A stretch of 64,000 nt of DNA from Streptococcus mitis subsp. hohhotensis (GTDB lineage: Bacteria > Bacillota > Bacilli > Lactobacillales > Streptococcaceae). Shown in pieces: positions 29,818-39,102 of this stretch; the first letter of the stretch is position 1; every line of letters begins with the position of its first letter. The stretch spans positions 23,389 to 87,388 of the forward strand of contig NZ_JAIRCA020000009.1 of NCBI RefSeq assembly GCF_020089495.2, given 5' to 3'. The notes beneath the pieces were generated by a model. It was given only the letters and a program-made list of their open reading frames with translations, made no database searches and was not told the DNA's origin. Both the position numbers and the translations under genes were made by a program.

Positions 29818-30012
29818 ATGAATCGTGTGAAAGAATTTCGCAAGGAACTGGGCATTTCCCAGCTCGAACTCGCCAAGGATATCGGTGTCTCGAGACAGAC
29901 CATCAACATGATTGAAAACGACAAGTACAACCCAACTCTGGAACTCTGTCTCAATCTCGCCCGCAGCCTCCAAACTGACCTCAACAGTCTCTTTTGGGAG
30001 GATAATTTTTAA
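29818..30012 (+). CDS. Small XRE-family regulator
   Basis: A 64-residue helix-turn-helix protein, the compact type that is little more than the DNA-binding domain (ELGISQLELAKDIGVSRQTI, then NMIENDKYNPTL). It heads an operon of DUF3278 membrane proteins; such small regulators are commonly paired with membrane proteins. AGAAAGGAG lies 7 bases before the ATG. Autorepression through the repeats at 29738 and 29781 is inferred. Confidence 0.88.
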   Translation: MNRVKEFRKELGISQLELAKDIGVSRQTINMIENDKYNPTLELCLNLARSLQTDLNSLFWEDNF

Positions 30013-30027
30013 AAAAGGAGACAACAC

Positions 30028-30570
30028 ATGAAAAAAGAAACCTTCACTGAAAAACTGATCAAACGCATTTATGGCATTTCAGGACCACTTGATGAACACA
30101 AACGACGCGAGGCTGACCGTATCGGTAATAAAATCTTTGTGATTCTCTTTTACCTCATGACTTTAGGTAATCTTATTCCCTTTGTCCTTGCTTATAAATA
30201 CCCGCAAATTGTCGCTATCGGCTATCCTATTGTGATATTCGGCATTTCGATGATTTCTGCTCTCTATGTGCTCTCCCAAACTAAGAAAACAGGCATCACA
30301 GCCATTGATCCAGATATGTTGAGTGAAAAAGAAAGTAAGCAACTACACTACTCTGGTCTGAAAGCTGGGATAGTCTTTGGAGTAATGAGTTTTTTTGTAA
30401 CCCCTCTTCTCCATATACTGCTAGGTGAGAGTCAGGACTATCTTCAGTCTCTTCTCGCTTTTAAAAATATTTTTTCAAGTATCCTCCAGTCTGTCTTCTT
30501 TGGAGTGGTCATACAGATTATCATCTCCCGTCGCATTGCAAAAGCCAAGGAAGATCAGGATAATGATTAG
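30028..30570 (+). CDS. DUF3278 family membrane protein
   Basis: A 180-residue protein with the DUF3278 opening (KRIYGISGPLDEHKRREADR) and four membrane helices (about 35-55, 60-82, 112-132, 145-168). The role of the family is unknown. It lies 15 bases after the regulator, with AAAAGGAG in front. The C-terminal half is repeated in the next gene. Confidence 0.78.
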   Translation: MKKETFTEKLIKRIYGISGPLDEHKRREADRIGNKIFVILFYLMTLGNLIPFVLAYKYPQIVAIGYPIVIFGISMISALYVLSQTKKTGITAIDPDMLSEKESKQLHYSGLKAGIVFGVMSFFVTPLLHILLGESQDYLQSLLAFKNIFSSILQSVFFGVVIQIIISRRIAKAKEDQDND

Positions 30571-30580
30571 GAGGAAACTC

Positions 30581-30823
30581 ATGAAAAAAGAAAAGAAACA
30601 GTTACCTTATTCTGGTCTGAAAGCAGGTTTGTTCTTTGGTCTATGGATGTTTTTTATAATTCCACTCAGTGATACCCTAACAAGTGAAAATCCAAGTTTT
30701 ATCAGTTCTCTTCTAAATACAAAACATATTTTTAAAACTATACTGGGAGCTTTCTTTTTCGGAGTGATGATACATATTGTCGACTCACTTCGTATTGCAA
30801 GAGCTAAAAAAGACCGGGATTAG
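30581..30823 (+). CDS. Truncated DUF3278-like membrane protein
   Basis: An 80-residue protein matching only the second half of its upstream neighbour (PYSGLKAGLFFGLWMFFI against HYSGLKAGIVFGVMSFFV; ending RIARAKKDRD against RIAKAKEDQD). It has two helices. The start at 30581 is chosen because TTAGGAGG lies just before it; a longer frame from 30425 only overlaps the previous gene. It looks like a partial tandem duplication that kept its own ribosome site. Confidence 0.72.
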   Translation: MKKEKKQLPYSGLKAGLFFGLWMFFIIPLSDTLTSENPSFISSLLNTKHIFKTILGAFFFGVMIHIVDSLRIARAKKDRD

Positions 30824-30832
30824 GAGGTACCT

Positions 30833-31159
30833 ATGAAATCATTACTAACTTTACTTACCTATCATATTTTGTTCAGTTCTCTTCTCATCTTCATCATCAT
30901 TTCAGGGAACTTGCCAATCAGCGAGATATTCCTCGGGCTAGTCTTTATTCCAGCCCTTAACAAAGGACTGACTTATCTAAAGATTGACTCCCAAAAAACG
31001 CGCATACTCAACTTAGCACTATACTTTATGATTCTATCTTTACCACAACTGATGGTCATCTCAAGCAATTGGAAGTATTATTTACTGTTCACTATCGCTA
31101 TCCTTTCTTCTAGCACTTATCTTTATTATCTCTATCAATTCGTAAAAGAAAGTCAGTAA
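30833..31159 (+). CDS. Small four-helix membrane protein
   Basis: A 108-residue, very hydrophobic protein with about four helices and almost no soluble part. No family is recognised. AGGAGG stands directly before the start, 9 bases after the preceding stop. It is inside the DUF3278 operon and is likely co-expressed. Confidence 0.72.
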   Translation: MKSLLTLLTYHILFSSLLIFIIISGNLPISEIFLGLVFIPALNKGLTYLKIDSQKTRILNLALYFMILSLPQLMVISSNWKYYLLFTIAILSSSTYLYYLYQFVKESQ

Positions 31160-31185
31160 AACCGCTCATTTAGGAGGTTACTAGC

Positions 31186-31764
31186 ATGAAAAAAGAAGAC
31201 TTAACCACTCGCCTACTCCGAAATCTCTTTCATATCCAAGGCCCTTTTGATGAATGCCGACAAGAGATTATCTACAAGGCTTGTGCCCGTTCCATGGTCC
31301 AAATCGTTTATTCTTCCTTCTTCCTCTTCTTGTTTTATCTATTATTTGGACGCTTCATAGAGGCCGTTCGCTATGCCATGCCCTACGTATACTATGGACT
31401 CATTTTTTTCATTACTTTAAAAACTCAAAGAGCCGTCAAAGAACTCCATCTGGAAAAAGATGACAAGTCAGAAATCATCCTTAAAACCTACAGCAAAGGC
31501 CAAATCAAATTCCGAAGCTGGATTGTGTTTATCGGTATTCAGATCGGCTTCTTTACCTTACTCATCTTTCATAAAGTCTTCGTTCAGCAGATGTCCTTTT
31601 CAGATTTTGGGAAGTTGCTCATGCAATTCGATAAAAGTGTTCCTTTCCTGATGTATGGCCTGATTATCGGTAGTATTTTCGGAACCCTGACCTACGGATT
31701 TCTATCACTACAGGAGGAGAAAACTCCTAAAAATACCAAACAGAAGGAGAAAAGCAATCAATGA
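31186..31764 (+). CDS. DUF3278 family membrane protein
   Basis: A 192-residue paralogue of the protein at 30028: LLRNLFHIQGPFDECRQEII opening, four helices, and a Lys-rich C-terminal tail (EEKTPKNTKQKEKSNQ). TAGGAGG precedes the ATG. It overlaps the glutathione peroxidase gene by 4 bases, linking the membrane-protein operon and the peroxidase translationally. Confidence 0.78.
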   Translation: MKKEDLTTRLLRNLFHIQGPFDECRQEIIYKACARSMVQIVYSSFFLFLFYLLFGRFIEAVRYAMPYVYYGLIFFITLKTQRAVKELHLEKDDKSEIILKTYSKGQIKFRSWIVFIGIQIGFFTLLIFHKVFVQQMSFSDFGKLLMQFDKSVPFLMYGLIIGSIFGTLTYGFLSLQEEKTPKNTKQKEKSNQ

Positions 31765-32237
31765 CTTCACTATACGATTTTTCAGTCTTGAACCAAGACA
31801 ATCAAGAAACTCCACTAGATGCCTATCGTGGGAAAGTTCTCTTGGTTGTCAACACTGCTACCGGATGTGGTTTAACGCCCCAGTACCAAGGACTTCAAGA
31901 ACTCTATGATCGCTATCAAGAACAAGGTTTTGAGATTTTAGACTTCCCTTGCAATCAGTTTATGGGACAAGCACCCGGTAGCGCAGAGGAAATCAATAGT
32001 TTCTGTAGCCTACACTATCAAACCACCTTCCCACGTTTTGCCAAGATCAAGGTCAACGGCAAGGAAACAGATCCCCTCTATGTCTGGTTAAAAGACCAGA
32101 AATCTGGCCCACTAGGAAAACGAATCGAATGGAATTTCGCTAAGTTTCTAATCGGTCGAGATGGGCAAGTCTTTGAGCGCTTTTCTTCCAAAACAGACCC
32201 AAAACAAATTGAAGAGGCCATACAAACCCTACTATAA
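31761..32237 (+). CDS. Glutathione peroxidase family protein
   Basis: A 158-residue thiol peroxidase of the GPx family. The active region is VVNTATGCGLTPQYQGL near 30-46 with the peroxidatic Cys in place of selenocysteine; the LDFPCNQFMGQAPGS segment holds the conserved Gln and a possible resolving Cys, and WNFAKFLIGRDG the conserved Trp-Asn. It probably uses thioredoxin and detoxifies peroxides in the cytoplasm. Often called gpo or bsaA in streptococci. Confidence 0.93.
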   Translation: MTSLYDFSVLNQDNQETPLDAYRGKVLLVVNTATGCGLTPQYQGLQELYDRYQEQGFEILDFPCNQFMGQAPGSAEEINSFCSLHYQTTFPRFAKIKVNGKETDPLYVWLKDQKSGPLGKRIEWNFAKFLIGRDGQVFERFSSKTDPKQIEEAIQTLL

Positions 32238-32243
32238 TTTCAC

Positions 32244-32295
32244 AATCTCACTATGATTAGGTTTCCTTTAGCCTGATGAATAGTGAGATTTTTTG
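32244..32295 (+). terminator. Terminator after the glutathione peroxidase gene
   Basis: AATCTCACTA (32244-32253) and TAGTGAGATT (32281-32290) pair perfectly and are followed by TTTTG. Confidence 0.85.
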
Positions 32296-32363
32296 ATTGT
32301 CTTTGACTGATATAAAAAAAGTGAACAAATGTCCACTAGGAAAAGCAGAAACATCATGAGTTT

Positions 32364-32519
32364 TATACTCAATGAAAATCAAAGAGCAAACTAGGAAACT
32401 AGCCGCAGGTTGCTCAAAACACCGTTTTGAGGTTGTAGATGGAACTGACGTAGTCAGTATCCTACACATACGGCAAGGCGACGTTGACGCGGTTTGAATT
32501 TGATTTTCGAAGAGTTTTA
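32364..32519. repeat. BOX element
   Basis: About 156 bases starting TATACTCAATGAAAATC, with CTAGGAAACTAGCCGCAGG, GCTCAAAACACCGTTTTGAG, TACGGCAAGGCGACG and ending TTTTCGAAGAGTTTT. This is the boxC-boxB-boxA order of a pneumococcal/mitis BOX read in reverse. It fills most of the gap between the peroxidase and dtpT genes; no gene is seen there. Confidence 0.85.
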
Positions 32520-32620
32520 ATCAAACTAAAAGGACTTAGCCCTGTACCATACAGAACTAAATCCTTTGAATAAATAATTAATCTAACTTTTAAAATCCCT
32601 ACAGAAATTCCAGTTTTTCT

Positions 32621-34093
32621 CTATTTGATACCAGACATTAGTTTTTCAATACGTGGAACGTAGAAGAGTAAGATAATACCGAATACAATCGTAATTCCTC
32701 CAACAATTCCATAGTAAGCCACTTCAGTTTCGCTTGTATAAAATTTTACAATTTGAGCATTGATAGCTTGGGCAGCAGCGTTACTTAAGAACCAGATAGA
32801 CATCATTTGTGCTTGGAAGGATTTTGGTGCTAGCTTAGTAGTGACTGATAAACCAATAGGCGAAATCAACATTTCCCCCACAATCACAATAGCCCAACTC
32901 ATAATCAACCAGAAAGGACTGACCTTAACATCTGTCCCAAAGAGCATCCCTGGTAACATCATCCACAAGAAGGATAAACCTGCTGCTAATAAACCGTAAG
33001 CAAATTTCTTAGAAGAGGACGGTTGCTTTTTACCCATTTTCCCCCACAACCATGCAAAAATCGGCACATAAATCATAATGAAAAGTGGATTGATACTTTG
33101 GAAAAAGCTAGATGGGAAATGAATTTGATTTCCAAATACATTAAAGTAAAGTCGAGTTTGATCATCCGCAAATAGAGCGAGAACAACAGATCCCTGCTCC
33201 TCAATAGACCAGAAGAGTACTCCAGCGATAAATAAAGGAATGTAGGCAAACACTCGGGATCTCTCAGTAGCAGTTATTTTATGACTAGATAAAATTTTGA
33301 AGAAATAGTAGATTGGAATGATTACCGCAATCACTGTAAAGATATTAACAATCATATCCACGTTAAACTGGTGAGTAAAGACTAAACCTATAACCACGAG
33401 AATAACCATGACAAGTGTAATCAGCAAGCGTTTAATCAAGGTCTGCTGGTCCTTCTGTGAAAGTGGATCAGTGGGGTAAAGACTTGATTCAGGCAGGTAT
33501 TTCTTCCCATCTAAAACATACTTCACCAGACCAAAGAACATCCCAATGGCAGCTAATGAGAAACCTAGATGGAAGTTGACTTCCTGACCTAGATAACCCA
33601 CTAGATAAGGGGCAACGAAGGCACCTAAGTTAATACCAAAGACAAAGATACTAAATCCTGCATCCCGTCTATCATCCTCTTTCTCATAAATTCCCCCAAC
33701 CATATCTGAGATATTAGGTTTTAAAAATCCAGTACCAAAGATAATCAAGGCAATAGAAAGATAGAGAGCCACTTGTCCAAAAGGTGTTGCCAAAGCAATA
33801 TGCCCTAGCATAATCAGAATACCACCGTAAAAGACGGTCTTACGGCTTCCTAAAATACGGTCACTGACAAAACCACCGACAACCGAGGATAAAAATACCA
33901 GCGAGCCATAAATCGCCATAACCGATGCAGCTGTGGTCTTATCCATCCCCAACCCACCATCTTGCACACTATAGTACATATAGTAAAGTAGGATAGCTCG
34001 CATCCCATAGTAAGAAAAGCGCTCCCACATCTCTGTAAAGAAGAGGGTGGACAAGCCAATAGGATGTCCAAAAAATGTTTTCTGTTTTTCCAT
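32621..34093 (-). CDS. dtpT: POT-family di-/tripeptide:proton symporter
   Basis: A 490-residue membrane protein with 14 predicted helices. The N-terminal GHPIGLSTLFFTEMWERFSY contains the E-x-x-E-R proton-coupling motif region, and IFGTGFLKPNISDMVGGIY is the PTR2 signature. It imports di- and tripeptides using the proton gradient. It is transcribed alone, away from the carbohydrate locus. Confidence 0.92.
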   Translation of the reverse strand: MEKQKTFFGHPIGLSTLFFTEMWERFSYYGMRAILLYYMYYSVQDGGLGMDKTTAASVMAIYGSLVFLSSVVGGFVSDRILGSRKTVFYGGILIMLGHIALATPFGQVALYLSIALIIFGTGFLKPNISDMVGGIYEKEDDRRDAGFSIFVFGINLGAFVAPYLVGYLGQEVNFHLGFSLAAIGMFFGLVKYVLDGKKYLPESSLYPTDPLSQKDQQTLIKRLLITLVMVILVVIGLVFTHQFNVDMIVNIFTVIAVIIPIYYFFKILSSHKITATERSRVFAYIPLFIAGVLFWSIEEQGSVVLALFADDQTRLYFNVFGNQIHFPSSFFQSINPLFIMIYVPIFAWLWGKMGKKQPSSSKKFAYGLLAAGLSFLWMMLPGMLFGTDVKVSPFWLIMSWAIVIVGEMLISPIGLSVTTKLAPKSFQAQMMSIWFLSNAAAQAINAQIVKFYTSETEVAYYGIVGGITIVFGIILLFYVPRIEKLMSGIK

Positions 34094-34467
34094 ATATATT
34101 CTCCTTAAAAATATAATAACTCATTTTACAGAATTTTCAAACAAATGTCAAACAAATTCTGTTTATTTTAGAAAATTTTTTGGAAAAATCACACGTCTCA
34201 TACTTAATTCCGCCATAAAAATCCGTTTCAGACTAACTTCCACTTCGGTCAGGCAAGTGGAAGTTACGTTGAAAAATCACATTTAAAAATTTGCTCTTGT
34301 TTAGTTTAAAAATGTTTCAAAACTTGAAACATACTTATCCTTTCCTCTTCAGTAAACAAAAAACATCCCTATGCCAAACTTGTAATTACTAAAATACAAG
34401 TCAATAAGCATAGAAATGTAAAACTATTACACATTAAATAATAGAAATTGTGTACGAAATGTCTCAA
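34094..34467. other. Intergenic region between dtpT and GH31 genes
   Basis: No gene in these 374 bases. AACTTCCACTT/AAGTGGAAGTT (34229-34266) is a hairpin of unknown role. At about 34365-34415, on the minus strand, CTATGC and ACTTGTA pair with TACAAGT and GCATAG and are followed by a T-run; this is a likely terminator of the GH31 gene. Confidence 0.6.
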
Positions 34468-36681
34468 TTAGTTTTCGCTAGTAAATATCATTTCCAACAA
34501 ACGCCCTCTCAATTCCTTATCCTGATGATGCAAGATATTCATTAACTCATGAGAATTTTTCGCATTGATGAATTGATTTAACAATCTATCTTTTAATTCA
34601 TATGGAAGAGAAGCAGTCTTTAGTAGTCTAAAAACTTCATCATTTAGGGATGTCCTTTTATTATCTTTCAATTCAAATCTAGCTGTATCATTCTTATTTG
34701 GCAATTCAATTATAGACACATTCGTTCCTTTAAAATGAATTCTATGTTTTCTATTGCTTGGAACGATACTAGAATCTCCTTGTAATGCCAACTCTACCAT
34801 CCCCATTTCCCAGTCGATTGATAATCTTGTTTGATATCTTTGACCATTTTGATCTTCAATCATTTCAAAGGAATGTTGTTTGCCTGGGAATACATACCAA
34901 TCTACAACTTCAGGTAACTCAACACCCATATCTATCTCAGAACCAACCAGGGGAATGATTGCACCACTTTTTGCAAACACAGGGATAGTCGAAATGTCTC
35001 TATAAACACTTAACTTCACACCACCTGTATATTTTTTCTCTGAAAAGAAGTCATACCATTCACCTTCAGGGAACCATACATCCACTTTTGCAGATTGGAA
35101 TGCCAAATCCATCTTTTCTACAATGGGAGCCACCATCAGTTCTGTTCCAAAAAAGTATTGATTTGGAACATTATAGCTCTCATCATTCTCTGGGTAGAAA
35201 TAATACATTGGGCTGATTAATGGGGCACCTTCCTCGTGTGTCTGTACATTCATGGTGTATAGATATGGAATCATCTGATGTCTCAAACGAAGGTATTTCT
35301 TCATAATCTTAGATGTTGTTTCTGAAAAAAACCAAGGTTCTTTACTATTAAAGGGACTTCTAGAACTATGTAATCGAGTTATCGGACTAAAAACACCAAA
35401 CTGTAGCCATCTAGTTTGTAGCTCTTCGTCATAATCCCCCAGCATGTGTCCACCGATATCATGACTCCACCAACTATAACCGATATTAGATGCTGTCGCT
35501 GTAAAATAAGGCTGAAATCTTAAGGAATTCCAACTAATAATAGTATCCCCTGAAAAACCAACAGGGTAGCGGTGACTGCCAGGCCCTGCATATCTTGATA
35601 AAATTAAGCCACCTTCTGCATTTTTACAACTATCCTGATAGTGATAATGGTTTAAAAGCCACAGTGGATCTAGCATACCTTGTGTCCCTTGTTGCCAGTC
35701 AATCCACCAAAAATCTACTCCCTGCTTTTCTAGTTCATAATGAACATCTTTAAAGTAGGCTTCCCTAAAAGAAGGATTAAAAAAATCAAAAATAGCAGGT
35801 TCTTCTAGTTCTACATTTAACCCCAATCGTTTGGCGACTCGAGGATAAGCTTCTTCATAAGCCCGTATACCATCAGCAGGATGGACATTTAAGGAGAGTT
35901 TTAACTTTCTATCATGAAGTTGTTGCAATAACTGTTCTGGATTAGGTATTAAGTTTTTATTCCAACTATATCCTGTCCACCCACTTCCAAAACGGGCTGG
36001 AATTTCAGTTATATGCCAATCCATATCTAAAACACCGATAGATAATGGAATTTTCTCTGTTTCAAATCTGTCTATTAAATCCAAGTATTCATCCGACGTA
36101 TAAGGCCAATACCTACTCCACCAATTACCTAAAGCGTATCTTGGCAACAAGGGTGTTGAGCCAGTCAAATGGTAAAAGTCTCTGATTGCTCCTCTATAAT
36201 CATGCCCATAGGCAAAGAAATACAGGTCAATTTGATTTTCTCTCTCAATATAACCAGACTGTTCATCCCAAATAAATCCTTTAGAATCATCCAATAAGGC
36301 TATACCATTTCGGCTAATAATTCCATCTTCTAACGAGATTGCTCCATCTGCCTTATCCAGAGTCCGAGCTGTTCCTTTTAACGTTTCAATAGATTCACCA
36401 AAATACCAGCGACTACCATATACGGCAAAATTTCCTTTTAATTCTATAAATAAATTTTCGGCGTTAAATTCTCCTTTATTAAAGTGCAGATGAAAATAGT
36501 CCGTCATAATATCTAGTACGTTTGATGTCTCGATATAATCTAACGAAACTTGACCAAAATCTCTATTATAGATAAGTTGTGTCGTTCTATCCTCAAAACT
36601 TCCAGTTTGAGAGTATTCTAACCTTACTAACTTGTCTGTTAATACAGAGATTCGATAAAACTCTCCCTTAAAAATTTTCAA
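34468..36681 (-). CDS. GH31 alpha-glycosidase
   Basis: A 737-residue glycoside hydrolase family 31 enzyme, cytoplasmic (no signal peptide). The (beta/alpha)8 core includes IGVLDMDWHITEIP near 215-228, FWWIDWQQG with the likely nucleophile Asp328, and FSGDT with the likely acid/base Asp379, then YSWWSHDIGGHM. Family members cut alpha-glucosides, alpha-xylosides or alpha-GalNAc; the substrate is not determined here. It overlaps the YesL-like gene by 4 bases. A GH31 gene near the glutathione peroxidase gene is also known in pneumococcus. Confidence 0.9.
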   Translation of the reverse strand: MKIFKGEFYRISVLTDKLVRLEYSQTGSFEDRTTQLIYNRDFGQVSLDYIETSNVLDIMTDYFHLHFNKGEFNAENLFIELKGNFAVYGSRWYFGESIETLKGTARTLDKADGAISLEDGIISRNGIALLDDSKGFIWDEQSGYIERENQIDLYFFAYGHDYRGAIRDFYHLTGSTPLLPRYALGNWWSRYWPYTSDEYLDLIDRFETEKIPLSIGVLDMDWHITEIPARFGSGWTGYSWNKNLIPNPEQLLQQLHDRKLKLSLNVHPADGIRAYEEAYPRVAKRLGLNVELEEPAIFDFFNPSFREAYFKDVHYELEKQGVDFWWIDWQQGTQGMLDPLWLLNHYHYQDSCKNAEGGLILSRYAGPGSHRYPVGFSGDTIISWNSLRFQPYFTATASNIGYSWWSHDIGGHMLGDYDEELQTRWLQFGVFSPITRLHSSRSPFNSKEPWFFSETTSKIMKKYLRLRHQMIPYLYTMNVQTHEEGAPLISPMYYFYPENDESYNVPNQYFFGTELMVAPIVEKMDLAFQSAKVDVWFPEGEWYDFFSEKKYTGGVKLSVYRDISTIPVFAKSGAIIPLVGSEIDMGVELPEVVDWYVFPGKQHSFEMIEDQNGQRYQTRLSIDWEMGMVELALQGDSSIVPSNRKHRIHFKGTNVSIIELPNKNDTARFELKDNKRTSLNDEVFRLLKTASLPYELKDRLLNQFINAKNSHELMNILHHQDKELRGRLLEMIFTSEN

Positions 36682-37337
36682 TTTGTTTCCCTCCTTTTAG
36701 TAAATTTCTTTACCTTATCAAACATTTTATTTGTTATCGTTACATTCATCAATCCGCAAAAAGCAAAGCCCCCAAATGTAAATACGTAAATAGCTGTTAA
36801 AACTCGTTCTGGACTACTAAAACTCATATACAGTACAGAAATATTAAATAAAACCAACATGATAGCTTGTATTGGATTTAAAATACAAATTAATACGCTA
36901 TTTACAATACTATTTTTTAGATTATCTTTAAATAAACCAATATAGGGAAAAATAACACTCATCAAAAGTATTATAACAAATAAAAAGGGCAACACTAACA
37001 ATAAACTATACTCTGAAAATAAACTTGAATAGCCCCAAAGACAATAGTTCACATATAAAAGTAATTCTATTAGGAGGATAAACAACCAAGTAAAAGTTGA
37101 TTGTTTAAAATTTTGTCTAAAGATCCGAAAATAATGATAAGCAATATCGGTATCTTTACCTTTTAAAATACGATACCACATTGTCGTAAGAGAAGTTAAT
37201 GATGCCCCAATTGTAACTATTGGAATACAACTCACAATAAATAGAGTATTTAAAATAATTAAATCTGTCAAAAAAGTTAAAATTCTAACCATTTTTCCAT
37301 CTAATGAAAATAATTTTTGCATAATAGATATCTCCAT
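36678..37337 (-). CDS. YesL-like DUF624 membrane protein
   Basis: A 219-residue protein with five or six helices and the DUF624 layout (a short N-terminal MRILTFLTDLIILNTLF-like opening, here MVRILTFLTDLIILNTLF, and MWYRILKGKDTDI loop). DUF624 proteins accompany CUT1 sugar importers and glycosidases in Firmicutes; the role is unclear. It is coupled to GH31 and separated from the ABC genes by a terminator, so the pair probably has a separate promoter. Confidence 0.82.
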   Translation of the reverse strand: MEISIMQKLFSLDGKMVRILTFLTDLIILNTLFIVSCIPIVTIGASLTSLTTMWYRILKGKDTDIAYHYFRIFRQNFKQSTFTWLFILLIELLLYVNYCLWGYSSLFSEYSLLLVLPFLFVIILLMSVIFPYIGLFKDNLKNSIVNSVLICILNPIQAIMLVLFNISVLYMSFSSPERVLTAIYVFTFGGFAFCGLMNVTITNKMFDKVKKFTKRRETN

Positions 37338-37441
37338 AAAATCGATTGCCTTAACTCTATATTTTATAATGTCAGTTGTACAAAAATATTACCTAAATTA
37401 TTTAAAAAACATTTCCAAATTTCTTTAAAAATTAGAATAAA

Positions 37442-37478
37442 GGAAGCGAGATAATCTGATGTTATCAGTCTCGCTTCC
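37442..37478 (-). terminator. Terminator of the ABC importer operon
   Basis: GGAAGCGAG (37442-37450) pairs with CTCGCTTCC (37470-37478), extended by GATAA/TTATC inside; on the minus strand it is followed by TTATTCTAATTTTT. Confidence 0.85.
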
Positions 37479-37527
37479 TATAATTAGCTAGTCCCTTGTT
37501 CATACAACCAAGAGTTCATATAAAGTA

Positions 37528-39093
37528 TTACTCTTTTACTTCTTTTTGGTAACGATTATATGCTTCCTGTTGAATCTTCATAAATTCGTCCAATCCCATA
37601 TTCTTAAGAGTTTCTTTGTATGAGTCCCATTCTTTTTCTATGCCCCCTTCAACTACCCATTTAGATGCTTGTTGTTTGACATAAGATTCAATACTCACAT
37701 AGATTGATGATAATTTGTTAAGTTCTTCTTGTGAATAAATCACATTAGGGTAAGCTGGCAACGCAAATTGTTTCAAATCTTGGTCCATCTTCAATTTCAA
37801 TCCATCACCTTGTGTTTGATCGATTTCTACGCGACTATTGATATCATCGCTTACGTATTTAGGACCAAAATCTCGAAGTGAATTAATCCATGCCCATTCA
37901 TCAGCTGATTTACCATCTTTAGGAGGTAACACTTTAAACTTATCACCATTCTTTTCAGTAGCTATTCCAAATGATCCATAGAAATTCTGAATACTTGCTT
38001 CATCTGTATATAATTTATCCAACCATTTCAATAATTTAGCAGGGTTTTTGCTCTTATTTGTAATCAAAATTTCATTTCGACCATAGTTGTAATGATCTGG
38101 ATCAGAAAAGACATATTGTTTACCATCCATACCTTTTAAAGCAGGTAGAGCAATATATTCACTTGAATGTAAGCCAAACGTTGCATCTGCTGTCCAACCA
38201 CTAGAAACACCTACTCTAGATACTCCCTTATCCATACGTTTTGCTACACTCATAGAGGTATCTTCTGTAAAGATTTCCGGATCAATCAAACCTTTTTTAT
38301 AAGATTCGTGCATTGCTGCAATCCCTTGTTTATAACTTTCTTCTGTACGAAGGTAGACTGGTTTTCCATCTTTTACAGACATTTCATATGTATTATCTGC
38401 CCCTAAACGATTATTGAACGGAAGAATATATGAGAATGTTGGATCAAAGTTTCCTGCTCCGAATGGAATTTCATCAGAAGCGTCTCCATTTCCGTTCGCA
38501 TCTTTATCCTTAAATTCTTGTAATACTTTTACTAAATCATCATAAGTTTCTGGAACCTTTAATCCTAAATTATCCAGCCACTTTTTATTAATAAATAGCT
38601 GATTAGCTACAGTAGGACGCATCGGTAATTTTTTAGGTAGACTGTAGATATGACCATCTGGTGAAGTAATCATAGCTTTAATCTTAGGTTCTTTCTCCAT
38701 AGCCTTAGTTAAATTTGGCATGTTTTCTTTGATTAAATCTTCCAATGGAATAAATAAAGATTGGTTCTGAGCAATTTCTGAATCTGTAAAAGCATTTGAA
38801 CCTAAAAATGCATCTGGTAAATCTCCACTAGCAACCAACACAGATTTCTTATCTGCCCAATCTGCAGCTACAAGTGTATCCCATTTAACATCAATACCTG
38901 CTTCCTTGGCAGAATCTGTTAGAAAACCTTTATGATAATCTTCTCCCCAGTCAGACCAACGAACAGTTGTGATTTTATAAGAGTCTTCTCCAGATTTATC
39001 GTCCTTATTCGCATTATTAGAATTTGCACAGGCTGTTAAGCCAGCAAGTGTAACTGTTCCTAAGAACAAATATGTAAATGATTTATTTTTCAT
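37528..39093 (-). CDS. Carbohydrate ABC transporter substrate-binding lipoprotein
   Basis: A 521-residue family 1 binding protein of the long LplA-like type. The signal peptide ends in LAGLTAC (Cys about 22). The body contains DANGNGDASDEIPFG, an EF-hand-like calcium loop, and an aromatic-rich C-terminal half expected to bind oligosaccharides. It is the third gene of an operon with its two permeases. No ATPase gene accompanies it, so energy must come from a shared subunit such as MsmK, known to serve several streptococcal importers. Confidence 0.9.
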   Translation of the reverse strand: MKNKSFTYLFLGTVTLAGLTACANSNNANKDDKSGEDSYKITTVRWSDWGEDYHKGFLTDSAKEAGIDVKWDTLVAADWADKKSVLVASGDLPDAFLGSNAFTDSEIAQNQSLFIPLEDLIKENMPNLTKAMEKEPKIKAMITSPDGHIYSLPKKLPMRPTVANQLFINKKWLDNLGLKVPETYDDLVKVLQEFKDKDANGNGDASDEIPFGAGNFDPTFSYILPFNNRLGADNTYEMSVKDGKPVYLRTEESYKQGIAAMHESYKKGLIDPEIFTEDTSMSVAKRMDKGVSRVGVSSGWTADATFGLHSSEYIALPALKGMDGKQYVFSDPDHYNYGRNEILITNKSKNPAKLLKWLDKLYTDEASIQNFYGSFGIATEKNGDKFKVLPPKDGKSADEWAWINSLRDFGPKYVSDDINSRVEIDQTQGDGLKLKMDQDLKQFALPAYPNVIYSQEELNKLSSIYVSIESYVKQQASKWVVEGGIEKEWDSYKETLKNMGLDEFMKIQQEAYNRYQKEVKE

Positions 39094-39102
39094 GTTTTTC
39101 TC

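Noticed and set aside
30425..30580. Longer start for the half-length DUF3278-like protein
   Set aside because: Would overlap the previous gene out of frame; the start at 30581 has an excellent ribosome site and matches the paralogue.
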